Assembly: GCA_965223435.1 (NCBI GenBank)
Contig: CBDCWQ010000023.1
Location: 1,736,001 to 1,800,000, forward strand
Length of the DNA: 64,000 nt
Direction of reading: 5' to 3'
Source of the DNA: CBDCWQ01 sp965223435
Lineage (GTDB): Bacteria > Myxococcota > Kuafuiibacteriia > Kuafuiibacteriales > Kuafuiibacteriaceae
Both the position numbers and the translations under genes were made by a program. Position 1 is the first letter of the stretch, and the number at the start of each line of letters is the position of its first letter. A model generated the notes under the pieces. The model made no database searches. It was not told where the DNA came from and was given only the letters and a program-made list of their open reading frames with translations. Shown here piece by piece: positions 53,401-64,000 of the stretch.

Positions 53401-55308
53401 CTAGTTCGCTTCGGACCAGTCGGCATCGATGACGTTGTCGTCATCAGGCTTTTTCTTCGGTTCTTCGGCTTGGTCGGCGCCGTCGGTGGGCGGCGGGGCT
53501 CCGCCCTGGGTTGCTTTGTACAAGTGCTCGGCCATTTTTCCGGAAGCCGCCATCAGCTTGTCTTCGGCGGCTTTCCAGGCGTCCACCTTTTCTTCTTTGA
53601 GGGCTGCTTTGGCTTCCTCGAGCGCTGCCGAAACCTCCTGTCCCAGGTCTACGGGAAGCTTGTCCTTGGACTCTTCCATCGTCTTTTCGACTTGATAGAC
53701 CAGTTGGTCCAGCTTGTTTCGCTGTTCGACGGTTTTACGTCGTTCCTCGTCATCTTGCTCGTGCTTTTTCGCCTCTTCGACCATCCGATCGACTTCGTCC
53801 TGCGCGAGTCCGGATGACGCTTGAATCTTGACCGACTGCTCGCGCCCGGTGGCTTTGTCTTTGGCGGACACCGATACGATCCCGTTGGCATCGATATCGA
53901 AGGTCACCTCAACCTGGGGAACGCCCCTCGGTGCCGGCGGAATACCATCAAGAATGAACCGGCCCAGGGTTTTGTTGTGCTGGGCCATCTTCCGCTCCCC
54001 CTGGAGCACATGCACTTCGACCTGACTTTGGCCGTCCGCCGCGGTGGAGAAGATTTCTGATTTTCGCGTGGGGATCGTGGTGTTTCGCGGAATCAAAGAG
54101 GTGAACACCCCTCCGAGCGTTTCGATGCCGAGCGACAAGGGCGTCACGTCGAGAAGCACGATGTCTTTGGCCTCGCCCGTGAGGACGCCGCCTTGGACAG
54201 CTGCGCCGAGTGCCACCACTTCGTCGGGGTTGACGCTTCGATTGGCTTCCTTCCCGAAGAACTTTTTGACCTCTTCTTGGATCTTGGGCATCCGCGTGGA
54301 ACCGCCTACAAGCACCACCTCGTCGATCTCGCGGGGGGACTTTTTGGCATCGTCGAGGCATCGTTTGACCGATGCAAACGAGCGGGACACAAAATCGCCC
54401 ACGAGCGCTTCGAATTTGGCGCGTGAAAGCTTGAGTTGAAGATGTTTGGGTTGGCCATCCACTGCGGTTAGAAACGGAAGATTGATCTCGGTCTCGAATG
54501 CGCTCGATAGCTCAATCTTGGCTTTTTCCGCGGCGTCCTTGAGCCGCTGCACCACCATCTTGTCTTCACTGACATCGATTCCGGTGTCGCGCCTAAACTC
54601 GTCGGTGAGCCAGGTCATGATGGCATGGTCGAAGTCGTCGCCTCCGAGATGGGTGTCGCCCGAGGTCGATACCACCTCAACAACCCCGTCACCCACTTCG
54701 AGAATGGACACGTCGAAGGTCCCGCCGCCGAAGTCGTACACCGCAATGACTTTGTTCTCTTTTTGATCCAAGCCATAGGCCAAGGCGGCGGATGTGGGTT
54801 CATTGATGATTCGGCGAACGTTGAGTCCCGCGATTTTTCCGGCGTCTTTGGTGGCCTGTCGCTGGGCGTCGTTGAAGTACGCGGGAACGGTGATCACTGC
54901 GTCTTCGACGGTTTCTCCCAGATGGGCTTCGGCGGCACGCTTCAGCTTCTGAAGAACCTTGGCCGAAATTTCGGGTGGTGCGTAGGTTTTGTCCCGGATC
55001 TTGATGTGGGCGTCGTCGTTTTCTGCCTTCACGACGTGGTAGGGGACGCGTTTCAGTTCGTCTTGGACGTCGACGAATTTCATGCCCATGAAACGCTTGA
55101 CGGAGTGGACCGTGTTTTCTGGATTGGTGATGGATTGGCGCCGCGCCACTTGTCCTACAAGGGTCTCGCCCTTTTCTGTCCAGGCGACGACCGACGGTGT
55201 GGTGCGGGCGCCCTCCTCGTTGACGATGACCTTCGATTCCCCTGACTCCATCACAGAAACCACGGAATTGGTTGTACCTAGATCGATTCCAATGACCTTG
55301 TTCGCCAT
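53401..55308 (-). CDS. dnaK: Molecular chaperone DnaK
   Basis: A 635-residue Hsp70: VIGIDLGTTNSVVSVMESG at the start, VITVPAYFNDAQRQATKDAG, IINEPTSAALAYG, VYDFGGGTFDVSIL and LVGGSTRMPKIQEEVK in the ATPase domain, then the substrate domain and a disordered tail ending in DADWSEAN. AGGAG precedes the ATG. No grpE or dnaJ is adjacent. A consensus-like sigma-32 promoter lies about 190 bases upstream. Confidence 0.98.
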   Translation of the reverse strand: MANKVIGIDLGTTNSVVSVMESGESKVIVNEEGARTTPSVVAWTEKGETLVGQVARRQSITNPENTVHSVKRFMGMKFVDVQDELKRVPYHVVKAENDDAHIKIRDKTYAPPEISAKVLQKLKRAAEAHLGETVEDAVITVPAYFNDAQRQATKDAGKIAGLNVRRIINEPTSAALAYGLDQKENKVIAVYDFGGGTFDVSILEVGDGVVEVVSTSGDTHLGGDDFDHAIMTWLTDEFRRDTGIDVSEDKMVVQRLKDAAEKAKIELSSAFETEINLPFLTAVDGQPKHLQLKLSRAKFEALVGDFVSRSFASVKRCLDDAKKSPREIDEVVLVGGSTRMPKIQEEVKKFFGKEANRSVNPDEVVALGAAVQGGVLTGEAKDIVLLDVTPLSLGIETLGGVFTSLIPRNTTIPTRKSEIFSTAADGQSQVEVHVLQGERKMAQHNKTLGRFILDGIPPAPRGVPQVEVTFDIDANGIVSVSAKDKATGREQSVKIQASSGLAQDEVDRMVEEAKKHEQDDEERRKTVEQRNKLDQLVYQVEKTMEESKDKLPVDLGQEVSAALEEAKAALKEEKVDAWKAAEDKLMAASGKMAEHLYKATQGGAPPPTDGADQAEEPKKKPDDDNVIDADWSEAN

Positions 55309-55493
55309 TTCAGGCTGCTCCTATTCTTACCCCTTGATGACTCGGGCTGCTTATTACTCTAGAGGTTATCCCCGGTCATTTCTGGCCGGCCGAACCGATT
55401 GAGGCGGCGGTGATTACCCCCGTCGGCGACGGTAGTCACGACCCTTTTTGCGTCAAGCGGCGTGTCTTTCCCGCCTCGCGGCGAAAAACAGTT

Positions 55494-55541
55494 AAAACCC
55501 TAATGGGGCGCAGCAATCATCTTTCAAGTCGCTAGGGTTTT
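55494..55541. promoter_or_regulatory. 9-bp inverted repeat flanking the dnaK promoter
   Basis: AAAACCCTA at 55494-55502 is the exact reverse complement of TAGGGTTTT at 55533-55541, with 30 bp between. One arm overlaps the promoter's -10 edge and predicted start; the other is just upstream of the -35. It could be an operator bound by a regulator bridging the promoter. Confidence 0.5.
55501..55528 (-). promoter_or_regulatory. Sigma-32-type heat-shock promoter of dnaK
   Basis: Read on the minus strand: CTTGAAA, then CCCCATTA. CTTGAA and CCCCAT are separated by 14 bp, inside the consensus of the heat-shock sigma factor RpoH (CTTGAA-N13-17-CCCCAT). Transcription would start near 55494 and give a leader of about 190 bases. 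No gene for RpoH is in the window. Confidence 0.8.
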
Positions 55542-55614
55542 CTGTGAAAAGCGCCGGGTAGGCGGGGTGTGCCTTTCCGAGCGCGAGTCTTTTCGCGACA
55601 ATGTGGCTTTCCGG

Positions 55615-57006
55615 ATGAAGCTGGGGACAGTGACTTTTGGCCTCTTGTTTACGGGGCTTGTCGGTTTTTTGGTCGGGCTTTCTGGGCAGGAGAGTCGGCG
55701 GGCCCTGAGCCAGGGGGCGCGAGAGTCGCTGGAGACGCTGGAAAAGCTGGTGGACAAGCCGAAGTCTTCGCCCGAGGCATCCTTTGATCCCCGATTGGCC
55801 CGGGTTCCGGTTGGCAAGGCCCATCAACGTGGCCCCACGGATGCTTTGGTGACCGTGGTGGAGTTTGCCGATTTTCAGTGCCCTTTTTCGGGGAGGGCTC
55901 AGGCCACGCTCGGGCGCTTGATGGAGCGCCACCGCGGCGATGTCCGAATTCTCTTTCGGCATCGCCCTCAACCGTTCCATTCGGACGCAGAGCTCGCAGC
56001 GCGGGTTGCGCTTGCAGCCGATGCGCAGCAAGCCTTCTGGCCGATTCACGATCACTTTTTTGAGCATCAGGACGCTCTGGGTGCCAAAGAGCTGGTTGCT
56101 CATGCGAGGTCTCAGGGCTTAAAGCTCCCCAAGCTTCTTCAATTTTTAGAGGAAAAAGGCGGCGATGAGGCGCTTCTTGCCGATCGGGCACTCGGAGATC
56201 GCCTTGAAGTTCAAAGAACCCCCACGTTTTTTGTGAATGGTGTGCGTCTTGATGCGCCGACACAAGCTCAACTCGAAGCGCTGGTGAAACGTGCGCTGGG
56301 AGAGGCTCGGCAAATGGTAGCCGATGGGATCCCTAGGTCACGCCTTTACGAGAAAATTCAGCTGAGGGCATCGTTGCAGGCTTTGGGCTACCCCGTGACC
56401 TCCAAAGAGAAAAAGCGCGCACGCATCCCCATTGTCGACGGGGTCCCGTGGCGGGGGGCATCGGAGCCGTGGGTGACGGTACACCTTTTTTCCGAGTACG
56501 GTGGTGCGTGCCAGGCGGTGACCAAGGCCCTAGACACGGTGCTTGGTACCCACCAAGAACGCGTTCAGGTCCGTTTCCGACAGCATCCACTCACTTTTCA
56601 TCCACGCGCAATGGAAGCGGCGAAGGCTGTGCTCGCGTCCCATCGGCAAGAGAAGTTTTGGCCAATGCATGAGCGCATGTGCGCCATGGACGAACTCCAA
56701 GAAAACGAGCTGGTGGGCCATGCGCGGGCCCTGGGGCTGGACATGGATCGTTTTTCCAAGGATCGCGCCTCGAGCGGGGTCGCTTTCGCGCTGACGCGAG
56801 ACCGGGAAGACGCGATCCGCTATGGCGCGCGGGGGCCACCCACAGTGTTTGTGAATGGTCTTCGGGTGGAGGCTCCGCTGAGCCGGGAGTCGCTGGAGGC
56901 GCACATAGAACGGGAGCTCGCGATGGTTCAGCAACTGTTGGATGAAGGCGCCGATCGAAAAAACATCTATGACGACATCGGCCGTCGATACGAGATGGGC
57001 CCCTAG
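55615..57006 (+). CDS. Exported protein with two tandem thioredoxin-like (DsbA/DsbG-type) domains
   Basis: A 463-residue protein from ATG 55615 with an N-terminal anchor (VTFGLLFTGLVGFLVGLSG). Domain 1 begins VVEFADFQCPFSGRA, in which the usual CxxC is CPFS with only Cys89. Domain 2 begins HLFSEYGGACQAV, with one Cys (299) at the corresponding place. Both domains end with the cis-Pro strand, RTPTFFVNGVRL and PPTVFVNGLRV. The fold matches the thioredoxin_4/DsbA-like family. With one Cys per active site it is unlikely to be a normal disulfide oxidase; a reductase, chaperone or sensor role is possible. The frame extends 16 codons further upstream. Confidence 0.85.
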   Translation: MKLGTVTFGLLFTGLVGFLVGLSGQESRRALSQGARESLETLEKLVDKPKSSPEASFDPRLARVPVGKAHQRGPTDALVTVVEFADFQCPFSGRAQATLGRLMERHRGDVRILFRHRPQPFHSDAELAARVALAADAQQAFWPIHDHFFEHQDALGAKELVAHARSQGLKLPKLLQFLEEKGGDEALLADRALGDRLEVQRTPTFFVNGVRLDAPTQAQLEALVKRALGEARQMVADGIPRSRLYEKIQLRASLQALGYPVTSKEKKRARIPIVDGVPWRGASEPWVTVHLFSEYGGACQAVTKALDTVLGTHQERVQVRFRQHPLTFHPRAMEAAKAVLASHRQEKFWPMHERMCAMDELQENELVGHARALGLDMDRFSKDRASSGVAFALTRDREDAIRYGARGPPTVFVNGLRVEAPLSRESLEAHIERELAMVQQLLDEGADRKNIYDDIGRRYEMGP

Positions 57007-57068
57007 GTCCGGTGTTTCGGAGGGGGGCTTGGCAAACCCTATCTCGGTCTTTACACTGGAAGTCTGGC

Positions 57069-57416
57069 ATGGCGTTTCGGTCTCAGCCGCGATCCCCGCC
57101 GGCCTGGCGATGGTGCATGGCGCCTCCGTATTGGGTGGTGGGTTTCGGTCTGTTTCATTTGGTTTTCGGGGCCTGGCTCCCGGCCACCCCTGACGAAGAG
57201 GTTGCGACCCTCAATGCCCACGCGGGGTATCGACCGAAAAAAGTGCATGTGGTGGCCCGGATTCCGTCGGTGGATGAGGTGGCTGGGCGAGTGTTTGTGC
57301 GGGTGCCAAAGAGCGAAGCGGCGCTTCTCGAGCTTTTCAGGCGACAAGAAGTGGTCTTTTTCTCTGACGATGAGGCGGAGGTTGTTGAGGTGCGGACAAC
57401 CGAACCCGATCTTTAG
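57069..57416 (+). CDS. Small membrane-anchored protein of unknown function
   Basis: A 115-residue protein from ATG 57069 with GGAAG at 57058-57062. One hydrophobic segment (PPYWVVGFGLFHLVFGAWLP) is followed by about 75 residues of mixed polar sequence (VHVVARIPSVDEVAGRVFVRV) ending in an acidic tail. No family is recognised. The longer frame from 57012 is less likely because it lacks a binding site. It is 62 bp after the thioredoxin-like gene and 88 bp before the hybrid kinase, same strand. Confidence 0.6.
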   Translation: MAFRSQPRSPPAWRWCMAPPYWVVGFGLFHLVFGAWLPATPDEEVATLNAHAGYRPKKVHVVARIPSVDEVAGRVFVRVPKSEAALLELFRRQEVVFFSDDEAEVVEVRTTEPDL

Positions 57417-57504
57417 GTCCCCGAAGGCAAGGGATCGATGTCTTCTTGGGTGCGCTTGAGGCGGCTGTTTCTCGACATGTGGCCCGTTCCATTCTTCATG
57501 GCCA

Positions 57505-60408
57505 GTGCTATTCCCTACGGGAGTGAAGCCCCCCAAGCGTGAGGAGCCGGAAACGCCGAAAAGAGCGTCACCGGAACCCGGCCCTTCGTCCGGGGTTCAC
57601 GAATCTGAGTGGAGCACATCTCAGCGGATCCCGATCTGGCAACGCATTCAGACGCGCTTGGTCACCGGATTCTTGATCATGGCTGTTGTGCCGCTTGGGG
57701 TGCTCGGGGGCTATGCTTACCGGGAAGCGAAGCAGGGTTACGAGTCTCACTTGGGGCGCAATTTGGCGGGTGCCGCACGCTTGGTATTTGAGCAAGTGGT
57801 TGAGGTCCTGCGGGTTTCAGATCGACAGCTTGAAACCTGGACGAGGCTGCCGGACGCGGCATTGGCACCGACGGTTCACGGAAAGACCTTCAGCGTTTTT
57901 GTACTTCTGCAAAAGCGCTTTCGAACTTTCCTCAGGGGCCAACGGGATGTTCTCAAGACCTTCTCCAACATCGCTTGTGTCAAACCGGCCTCGAGAGAGT
58001 CTTCGCACGGCGTTCATGCGGCGGTCGTGTTGTACGCGAGTCGTGAGGACCAAGAGGGTTCGACAATCATCCGCGACTTTTGGGTGCGCACGGAGGACGG
58101 TTTTTCGGTCAACGCACGCTATCGGTGGGGTAGCTTGAGTGACCCGGCTGCCCCCATTCTGTCTCCGTTTGATTCCGAAAGAATGGTCGTTCCGCTTGCA
58201 AAGGCTTATACAGACAACGATGGCCAGCCTGTTGCCCTCCTTGGCTTGGTTGATTTGGATCGGCTTAAGCAGCGAATTTCTCAGGCGGCCTCTGAGCGTC
58301 GTCGAGAGACGGATCCGCTCATGCACAAGGACACCCATCTTGGCATTGTGGATCGGGCCGAGAATTTGGTGACCGCTTTTTCAGCCTCAGCATTGCTTGC
58401 GCCGGATCGCTTGGAGGAAATTCTTGCCCAGACCACCTTCACGAGGTCAAGTTACCACGGAAAATCTTTTGTCCCTGGCCTTGGAACAACCTTTGTCGGA
58501 ATCAGCCCCCCGGCACGATACGGTTGGAGGGTGGTGGCTCTTAAGGAGGCTGGAGTAGCGCTCAGACCCATCACCGCTTTGAGAAATGCGCTGTTTGGCA
58601 TTGGGTTGGTTCTTCTTTTTGTAATCATCTTTGCGACTTTACAGATCTCTAGACGCATCACCGCGCCTGTACGGCGTCTGGTCGAAGATACGCAGGCGGT
58701 CGCCGCGGGAGACTTTAGTCGAGAAATAGAGGTGTCTACGCGGGGTGAAATTGCGGTACTCGCAGGATCCTTTTCAGAGATGCTCCGCCGCTTGCGAGAT
58801 TCTATTCAGCTCCTCGAGTCTCAGAACCAAGAGCTGAAGCGCTTGGACAGACTCAAAAGCGAGTTCTTGGCGATGGTGAGTCATGAGATTCGAACCCCCA
58901 TGAATGCGGTGATCGGCGTGACGGATCTGCTCTTAAGGACCCATCTTTCGGATCGCCAGCGATTGTATGGACGAAGAATTCGTGGCTCGGGAAATATGCT
59001 GCTGAGCATCATTAACGATATTCTCGATTTTTCAAAGGCCGAGGCTGGCAAACTGGAGTTGAGAAAAACCAATTTTGGAATCCGTGAGGTGGTCGAGGAT
59101 GTTGCCACATTTTTGTCTGTAGAGGCGTACAAGAAGAGCCTTGGCCTCGTATGCCAAATTTCGCCGGGTCTTCCTGCGTTTGTGCGTGGCGATTCCGACC
59201 GACTGCGGCAGGTGTTGGTCAACCTCGCGGGCAATGCCATCAAGTTTACCGAGGTCGGAGAGGTGGTCATCCGGGTGAGTGAGAAGCAACGCGAGGGATC
59301 TGAGGTCATGGTCTTGTTCGAGGTTGTCGACACCGGTATTGGAATTCCAGCCCGTGAGCTCGGGCGCATTTTTTCTGCGTTTGCGCAGGTGGATGCTTCA
59401 TACACCCGCACCAAAGGCGGAACAGGCTTGGGGTTGGCTATCTCGAGTCGTCTCGTCAGTCTCATGCATGGGGAGATGGGCGTTCAAAGCGAGCTTTCGG
59501 AGGGCAGTCGTTTTTGGTTTACCGCGCGCTTCGATGTCGAAGAAATGGGCAGCCGCACCAGTGATCTCGGCACCATTGATCTTGGGGGGATGCGTGTCTT
59601 GCTTGTGGTGCGTTCCGAGACGTACCGAAAAGCGCTTCGGGAGCTTCTTGCTCCCTTCAACGTGCGGGCTGATATCCTGGACGATGTGGCGGCATCGGTC
59701 GCCATTCTCCAGGACGCCCATCGCCGTGGTGAACCCTATGATGTCATGGTGGTCGACGCCGAGGGGGAAGAAGAGCACCGCATGGGCCTGCTATCCAAGT
59801 TGAAACGGGACAAGGCGGGTGTCGATGTTCCCAAGCTCGTGATCATACGGCCCGTCTCTGAAGACGACGAAGAAGGCGAAGGCGTGCTTGAAGCCGACGC
59901 CTGGTTGGCGAAACCCGTGCGCCAGCTGGAGCTTTTGCATACCCTTTCGGCCCTTTTCTCCGGGGAGGACGTGAGCCGATCGGGCTCGTCGGTGATGCGG
60001 TCGAGAGCGCTCGTCGGTATGGCATCGCACGCTGCGATCTTGGTTGTCGATGACAGTGAAATCAATCAAGCCGTGGCCCTCGACATCTTGGCTGAGCTTG
60101 GATTTCACGCCGATGTTGTCGAAAATGGAAAGTTGGCGGTCGATGCGGTTCGCCGCCGAGCCTACGCCTGCGTGTTTATGGATTGTCAGATGCCGGTTCT
60201 TGACGGATACCAAGCCGCAACCCAAATTCGGGCCTGGGAGGGCGAAGGGCGCCGCACCGTCATTGTTGGCCTGACCGCACACGCGATGGCGGGCGACCGA
60301 GAAAAAGTCTTGTCGTACGGGATGGACGACTACCTTCCGAAACCGATCACCATCAGCAGCATGCGCCGCATGCTCGGCCGATGGCTCCCCAACAAACCCC
60401 AAACCTAG
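57505..60408 (+). CDS. Hybrid sensor histidine kinase with two receiver domains
   Basis: A 967-residue membrane kinase. TM1 is LVTGFLIMAVVPLGVLGGYAY (about 52-72), then a periplasmic sensor of about 270 residues, TM2 (GIGLVLLFVIIFATLQI), HAMP, HisKA with His460 in MVSHEIRTPMNAVIGVTDLL, and an HATPase (NLAGNAIKFTE, DTGIGIPARE, GGTGLGLAIS). Receiver 1 (near 695-815) lacks the acidic pair (VLLVVRSETY instead of VDD) and is probably not phosphorylated. Receiver 2 is complete, with Asp893 in VFMDCQMPVLDGYQ and KP at its end. The periplasmic domain family was not recognised. The stop is 1 base from the palindromic repeat at 60410. Confidence 0.93.
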   Translation: MLFPTGVKPPKREEPETPKRASPEPGPSSGVHESEWSTSQRIPIWQRIQTRLVTGFLIMAVVPLGVLGGYAYREAKQGYESHLGRNLAGAARLVFEQVVEVLRVSDRQLETWTRLPDAALAPTVHGKTFSVFVLLQKRFRTFLRGQRDVLKTFSNIACVKPASRESSHGVHAAVVLYASREDQEGSTIIRDFWVRTEDGFSVNARYRWGSLSDPAAPILSPFDSERMVVPLAKAYTDNDGQPVALLGLVDLDRLKQRISQAASERRRETDPLMHKDTHLGIVDRAENLVTAFSASALLAPDRLEEILAQTTFTRSSYHGKSFVPGLGTTFVGISPPARYGWRVVALKEAGVALRPITALRNALFGIGLVLLFVIIFATLQISRRITAPVRRLVEDTQAVAAGDFSREIEVSTRGEIAVLAGSFSEMLRRLRDSIQLLESQNQELKRLDRLKSEFLAMVSHEIRTPMNAVIGVTDLLLRTHLSDRQRLYGRRIRGSGNMLLSIINDILDFSKAEAGKLELRKTNFGIREVVEDVATFLSVEAYKKSLGLVCQISPGLPAFVRGDSDRLRQVLVNLAGNAIKFTEVGEVVIRVSEKQREGSEVMVLFEVVDTGIGIPARELGRIFSAFAQVDASYTRTKGGTGLGLAISSRLVSLMHGEMGVQSELSEGSRFWFTARFDVEEMGSRTSDLGTIDLGGMRVLLVVRSETYRKALRELLAPFNVRADILDDVAASVAILQDAHRRGEPYDVMVVDAEGEEEHRMGLLSKLKRDKAGVDVPKLVIIRPVSEDDEEGEGVLEADAWLAKPVRQLELLHTLSALFSGEDVSRSGSSVMRSRALVGMASHAAILVVDDSEINQAVALDILAELGFHADVVENGKLAVDAVRRRAYACVFMDCQMPVLDGYQAATQIRAWEGEGRRTVIVGLTAHAMAGDREKVLSYGMDDYLPKPITISSMRRMLGRWLPNKPQT

Positions 60409-60409
60409 A

Positions 60410-60557
60410 CTAAACAGAAACGCATAAGTCCGGATCCAGGCACTATGCGGCATTGGACCCTGCGGTGCCGGCTCACGTACTTCCGTGTACGCTCCTCGGG
60501 CTCCTCGGGCCCGGCTTTGCCTAGCACCTGGCTTCGAACTTGTGCGTTCCTGTTTAG
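60410..60557 (+). repeat. 148-bp palindromic dispersed element, copy 2
   Basis: Begins CTAAACAG and ends CTGTTTAG, exact inverted repeats of each other. The first 20 and last 20 bases pair with only three mismatches, and the centre (ACGTACTTCCGTGTACG) is also partly palindromic, so the whole element could fold into one long hairpin. It aligns in opposite orientation to 14644-14791 with 108 of 148 matches. It starts right after the hybrid kinase stop and 71 bp before tRNA-Leu. Confidence 0.75.
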
Positions 60558-60628
60558 TACCCAGTCGGAGACCCCGCGGCTCTGCAAAGAGTTCCCGGCG
60601 ATGTTAGACCGCCGAGAACCACCGAAGA

Positions 60629-60711
<83 letters not shown>

Positions 60712-60725
60712 CTTAACCGACCGGT

Positions 60726-60754
60726 GTTGTGCAAAAGCAGGAAGCAGGAGTCAA
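60726..60754 (-). promoter_or_regulatory. Probable promoter of tRNA-Leu
   Basis: On the minus strand TTGACT (60749-60754) and CACAAC (60726-60731) are 17 bp apart, 14 bp ahead of the tRNA 5' end at 60711. The -35 matches five of six positions; the -10 is weak (three of six). Confidence 0.5.
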
Positions 60755-60780
60755 GGCATTCGCGGTCGGCAAAGAGACGA

Positions 60781-60836
60781 GGAGTTGGACCCGCGAATTT
60801 CTCGAAAACGAGACCTCGTTAAAAGGGTCCAACTCC
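60781..60836. repeat. 12-bp inverted repeat enclosing a small hairpin
   Basis: GGAGTTGGACCC (60781-60792) is the exact reverse complement of GGGTCCAACTCC (60825-60836). The 32-bp spacer contains CTCG-AAAA-CGAG (60801-60812) and an overlapping ACGAG-AC-CTCGT. It lies between tRNA-Leu and metH in non-coding DNA. Its role is unknown. Confidence 0.6.
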
Positions 60837-61090
60837 CCACTCCGTCACACTGCAGCTCGGACCTTACACCTTTACCGGGCGTCTAGGGAGCGGTGGTGGG
60901 ATGAAGGGGGATGGATGGTGATGTACGTTATCCGATCCCTTGAGGCTTAAAGCCGTGGCTTTTTTGGAGAAAACCCTGCTGGATAACCCGCGCTGGACCA
61001 CCCGTTCCTGGGCTATCCCACAACGTATCAGGGTTCTACTGCCGGCAAGGGACAAAAACCGGTCTCAGGGGACATCTAAAGCGTTCCCGT

Positions 61091-64000
<2,910 letters not shown>

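Larger units (their letters stand above)
55309..55614. other. 306-bp divergent region between dnaK and the thioredoxin-like gene
   Basis: It contains the dnaK leader of about 190 bases, the sigma-32-type promoter and the inverted repeat described separately. No gene is seen. No CIRCE-like operator is present. The promoter of the rightward gene could not be identified. Confidence 0.6.
60712..61090. other. 379-bp region between tRNA-Leu and metH
   Basis: No gene is seen. It contains the tRNA promoter, a 12-bp inverted repeat with an internal hairpin (60781-60836), and a small stem AAAGCC-GT-GGCTTT followed by TTT on the plus strand (60949-60965). The last has no plus-strand gene before it, so it may be chance. 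A clear terminator for metH was not found. Confidence 0.5.

Noticed and set aside
60949..60965. Stem AAAGCC-GT-GGCTTT followed by TTT
   Set aside because: The stem is short and oriented for plus-strand transcription, but no plus-strand gene precedes it; for metH on the other strand no T-tract follows.

Overview
This window is visibly G+C-rich chromosomal DNA from a Gram-negative bacterium. The gene set points to the old Deltaproteobacteria/Myxococcota: a PEGA-domain protein, a Ser/Thr kinase with a membrane anchor and Asp/Ala-rich exterior, a PP2C phosphatase, a PrkA kinase with a DUF444 partner, an MglA-like small GTPase of the TVPGQ type, a CFI-box exported protein, a LolA-like/RND/DUF1302-like outer-membrane module and a hybrid histidine kinase. 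The assignment is an inference from gene content; no rRNA is present. I saw no insertion sequence, prophage, CRISPR array or rRNA operon. One tRNA gene, tRNA-Leu(CAA), lies near the right end.

Layout. 1-2.5 kb: a PEGA protein running off the left edge, an unknown exported protein and a PP2C phosphatase. 2.6-6.4 kb: a sugar-nucleotide transferase, then an overlapping operon of mltG and an ABC-2 exporter. 6.5-14.4 kb: a stress/signalling stretch of prkA, a Ser/Thr kinase, two small unknown proteins, a DUF444 protein and an AstA-like acyltransferase. 14.4-14.8 kb: dispersed repeats. 14.8-24.9 kb: glnD, converging on a minus-strand operon ppk1, RND transporter, LolA-like, DUF1302-like. 25-32.9 kb: XPD/DinG-like helicase, lon, then the overlapping trio pyrD, MglA-like GTPase, PocR-domain histidine kinase. 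33-38.9 kb: housekeeping run pyrH, frr, uppS, cdsA, rseP, tsaB, without dxr and without rpsB-tsf upstream. 39.2-46.9 kb: DUF465 protein, an ASADH-like protein lacking the catalytic Cys, a CFI-box/beta-barrel fusion, truA, plsC-like, rplM-rpsI and a SpoIID-like protein. 47-55.3 kb, minus strand: a UDP-sugar dehydrogenase, an orphan E1-alpha coupled to lipA, an aminopropyltransferase-like membrane protein and dnaK. 55.6-60.4 kb: tandem thioredoxin-fold protein, a small membrane protein and a hybrid histidine kinase. 60.4-64 kb: a palindromic repeat, tRNA-Leu and cobalamin-dependent metH running off the right edge.

The most notable non-gene signals are three. A 148-bp palindromic element occurs in two copies (14644-14791 and 60410-60557). 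A near-consensus sigma-32 promoter upstream of dnaK sits between the arms of a 9-bp inverted repeat. Short repeats cluster just beyond the dnaK stop codon. The least characterised gene groups are the small proteins between prkA and its DUF444 partner, the GTPase/PocR-kinase pair, the CFI-box/barrel fusion, and the thioredoxin-like/small-membrane-protein/hybrid-kinase group.
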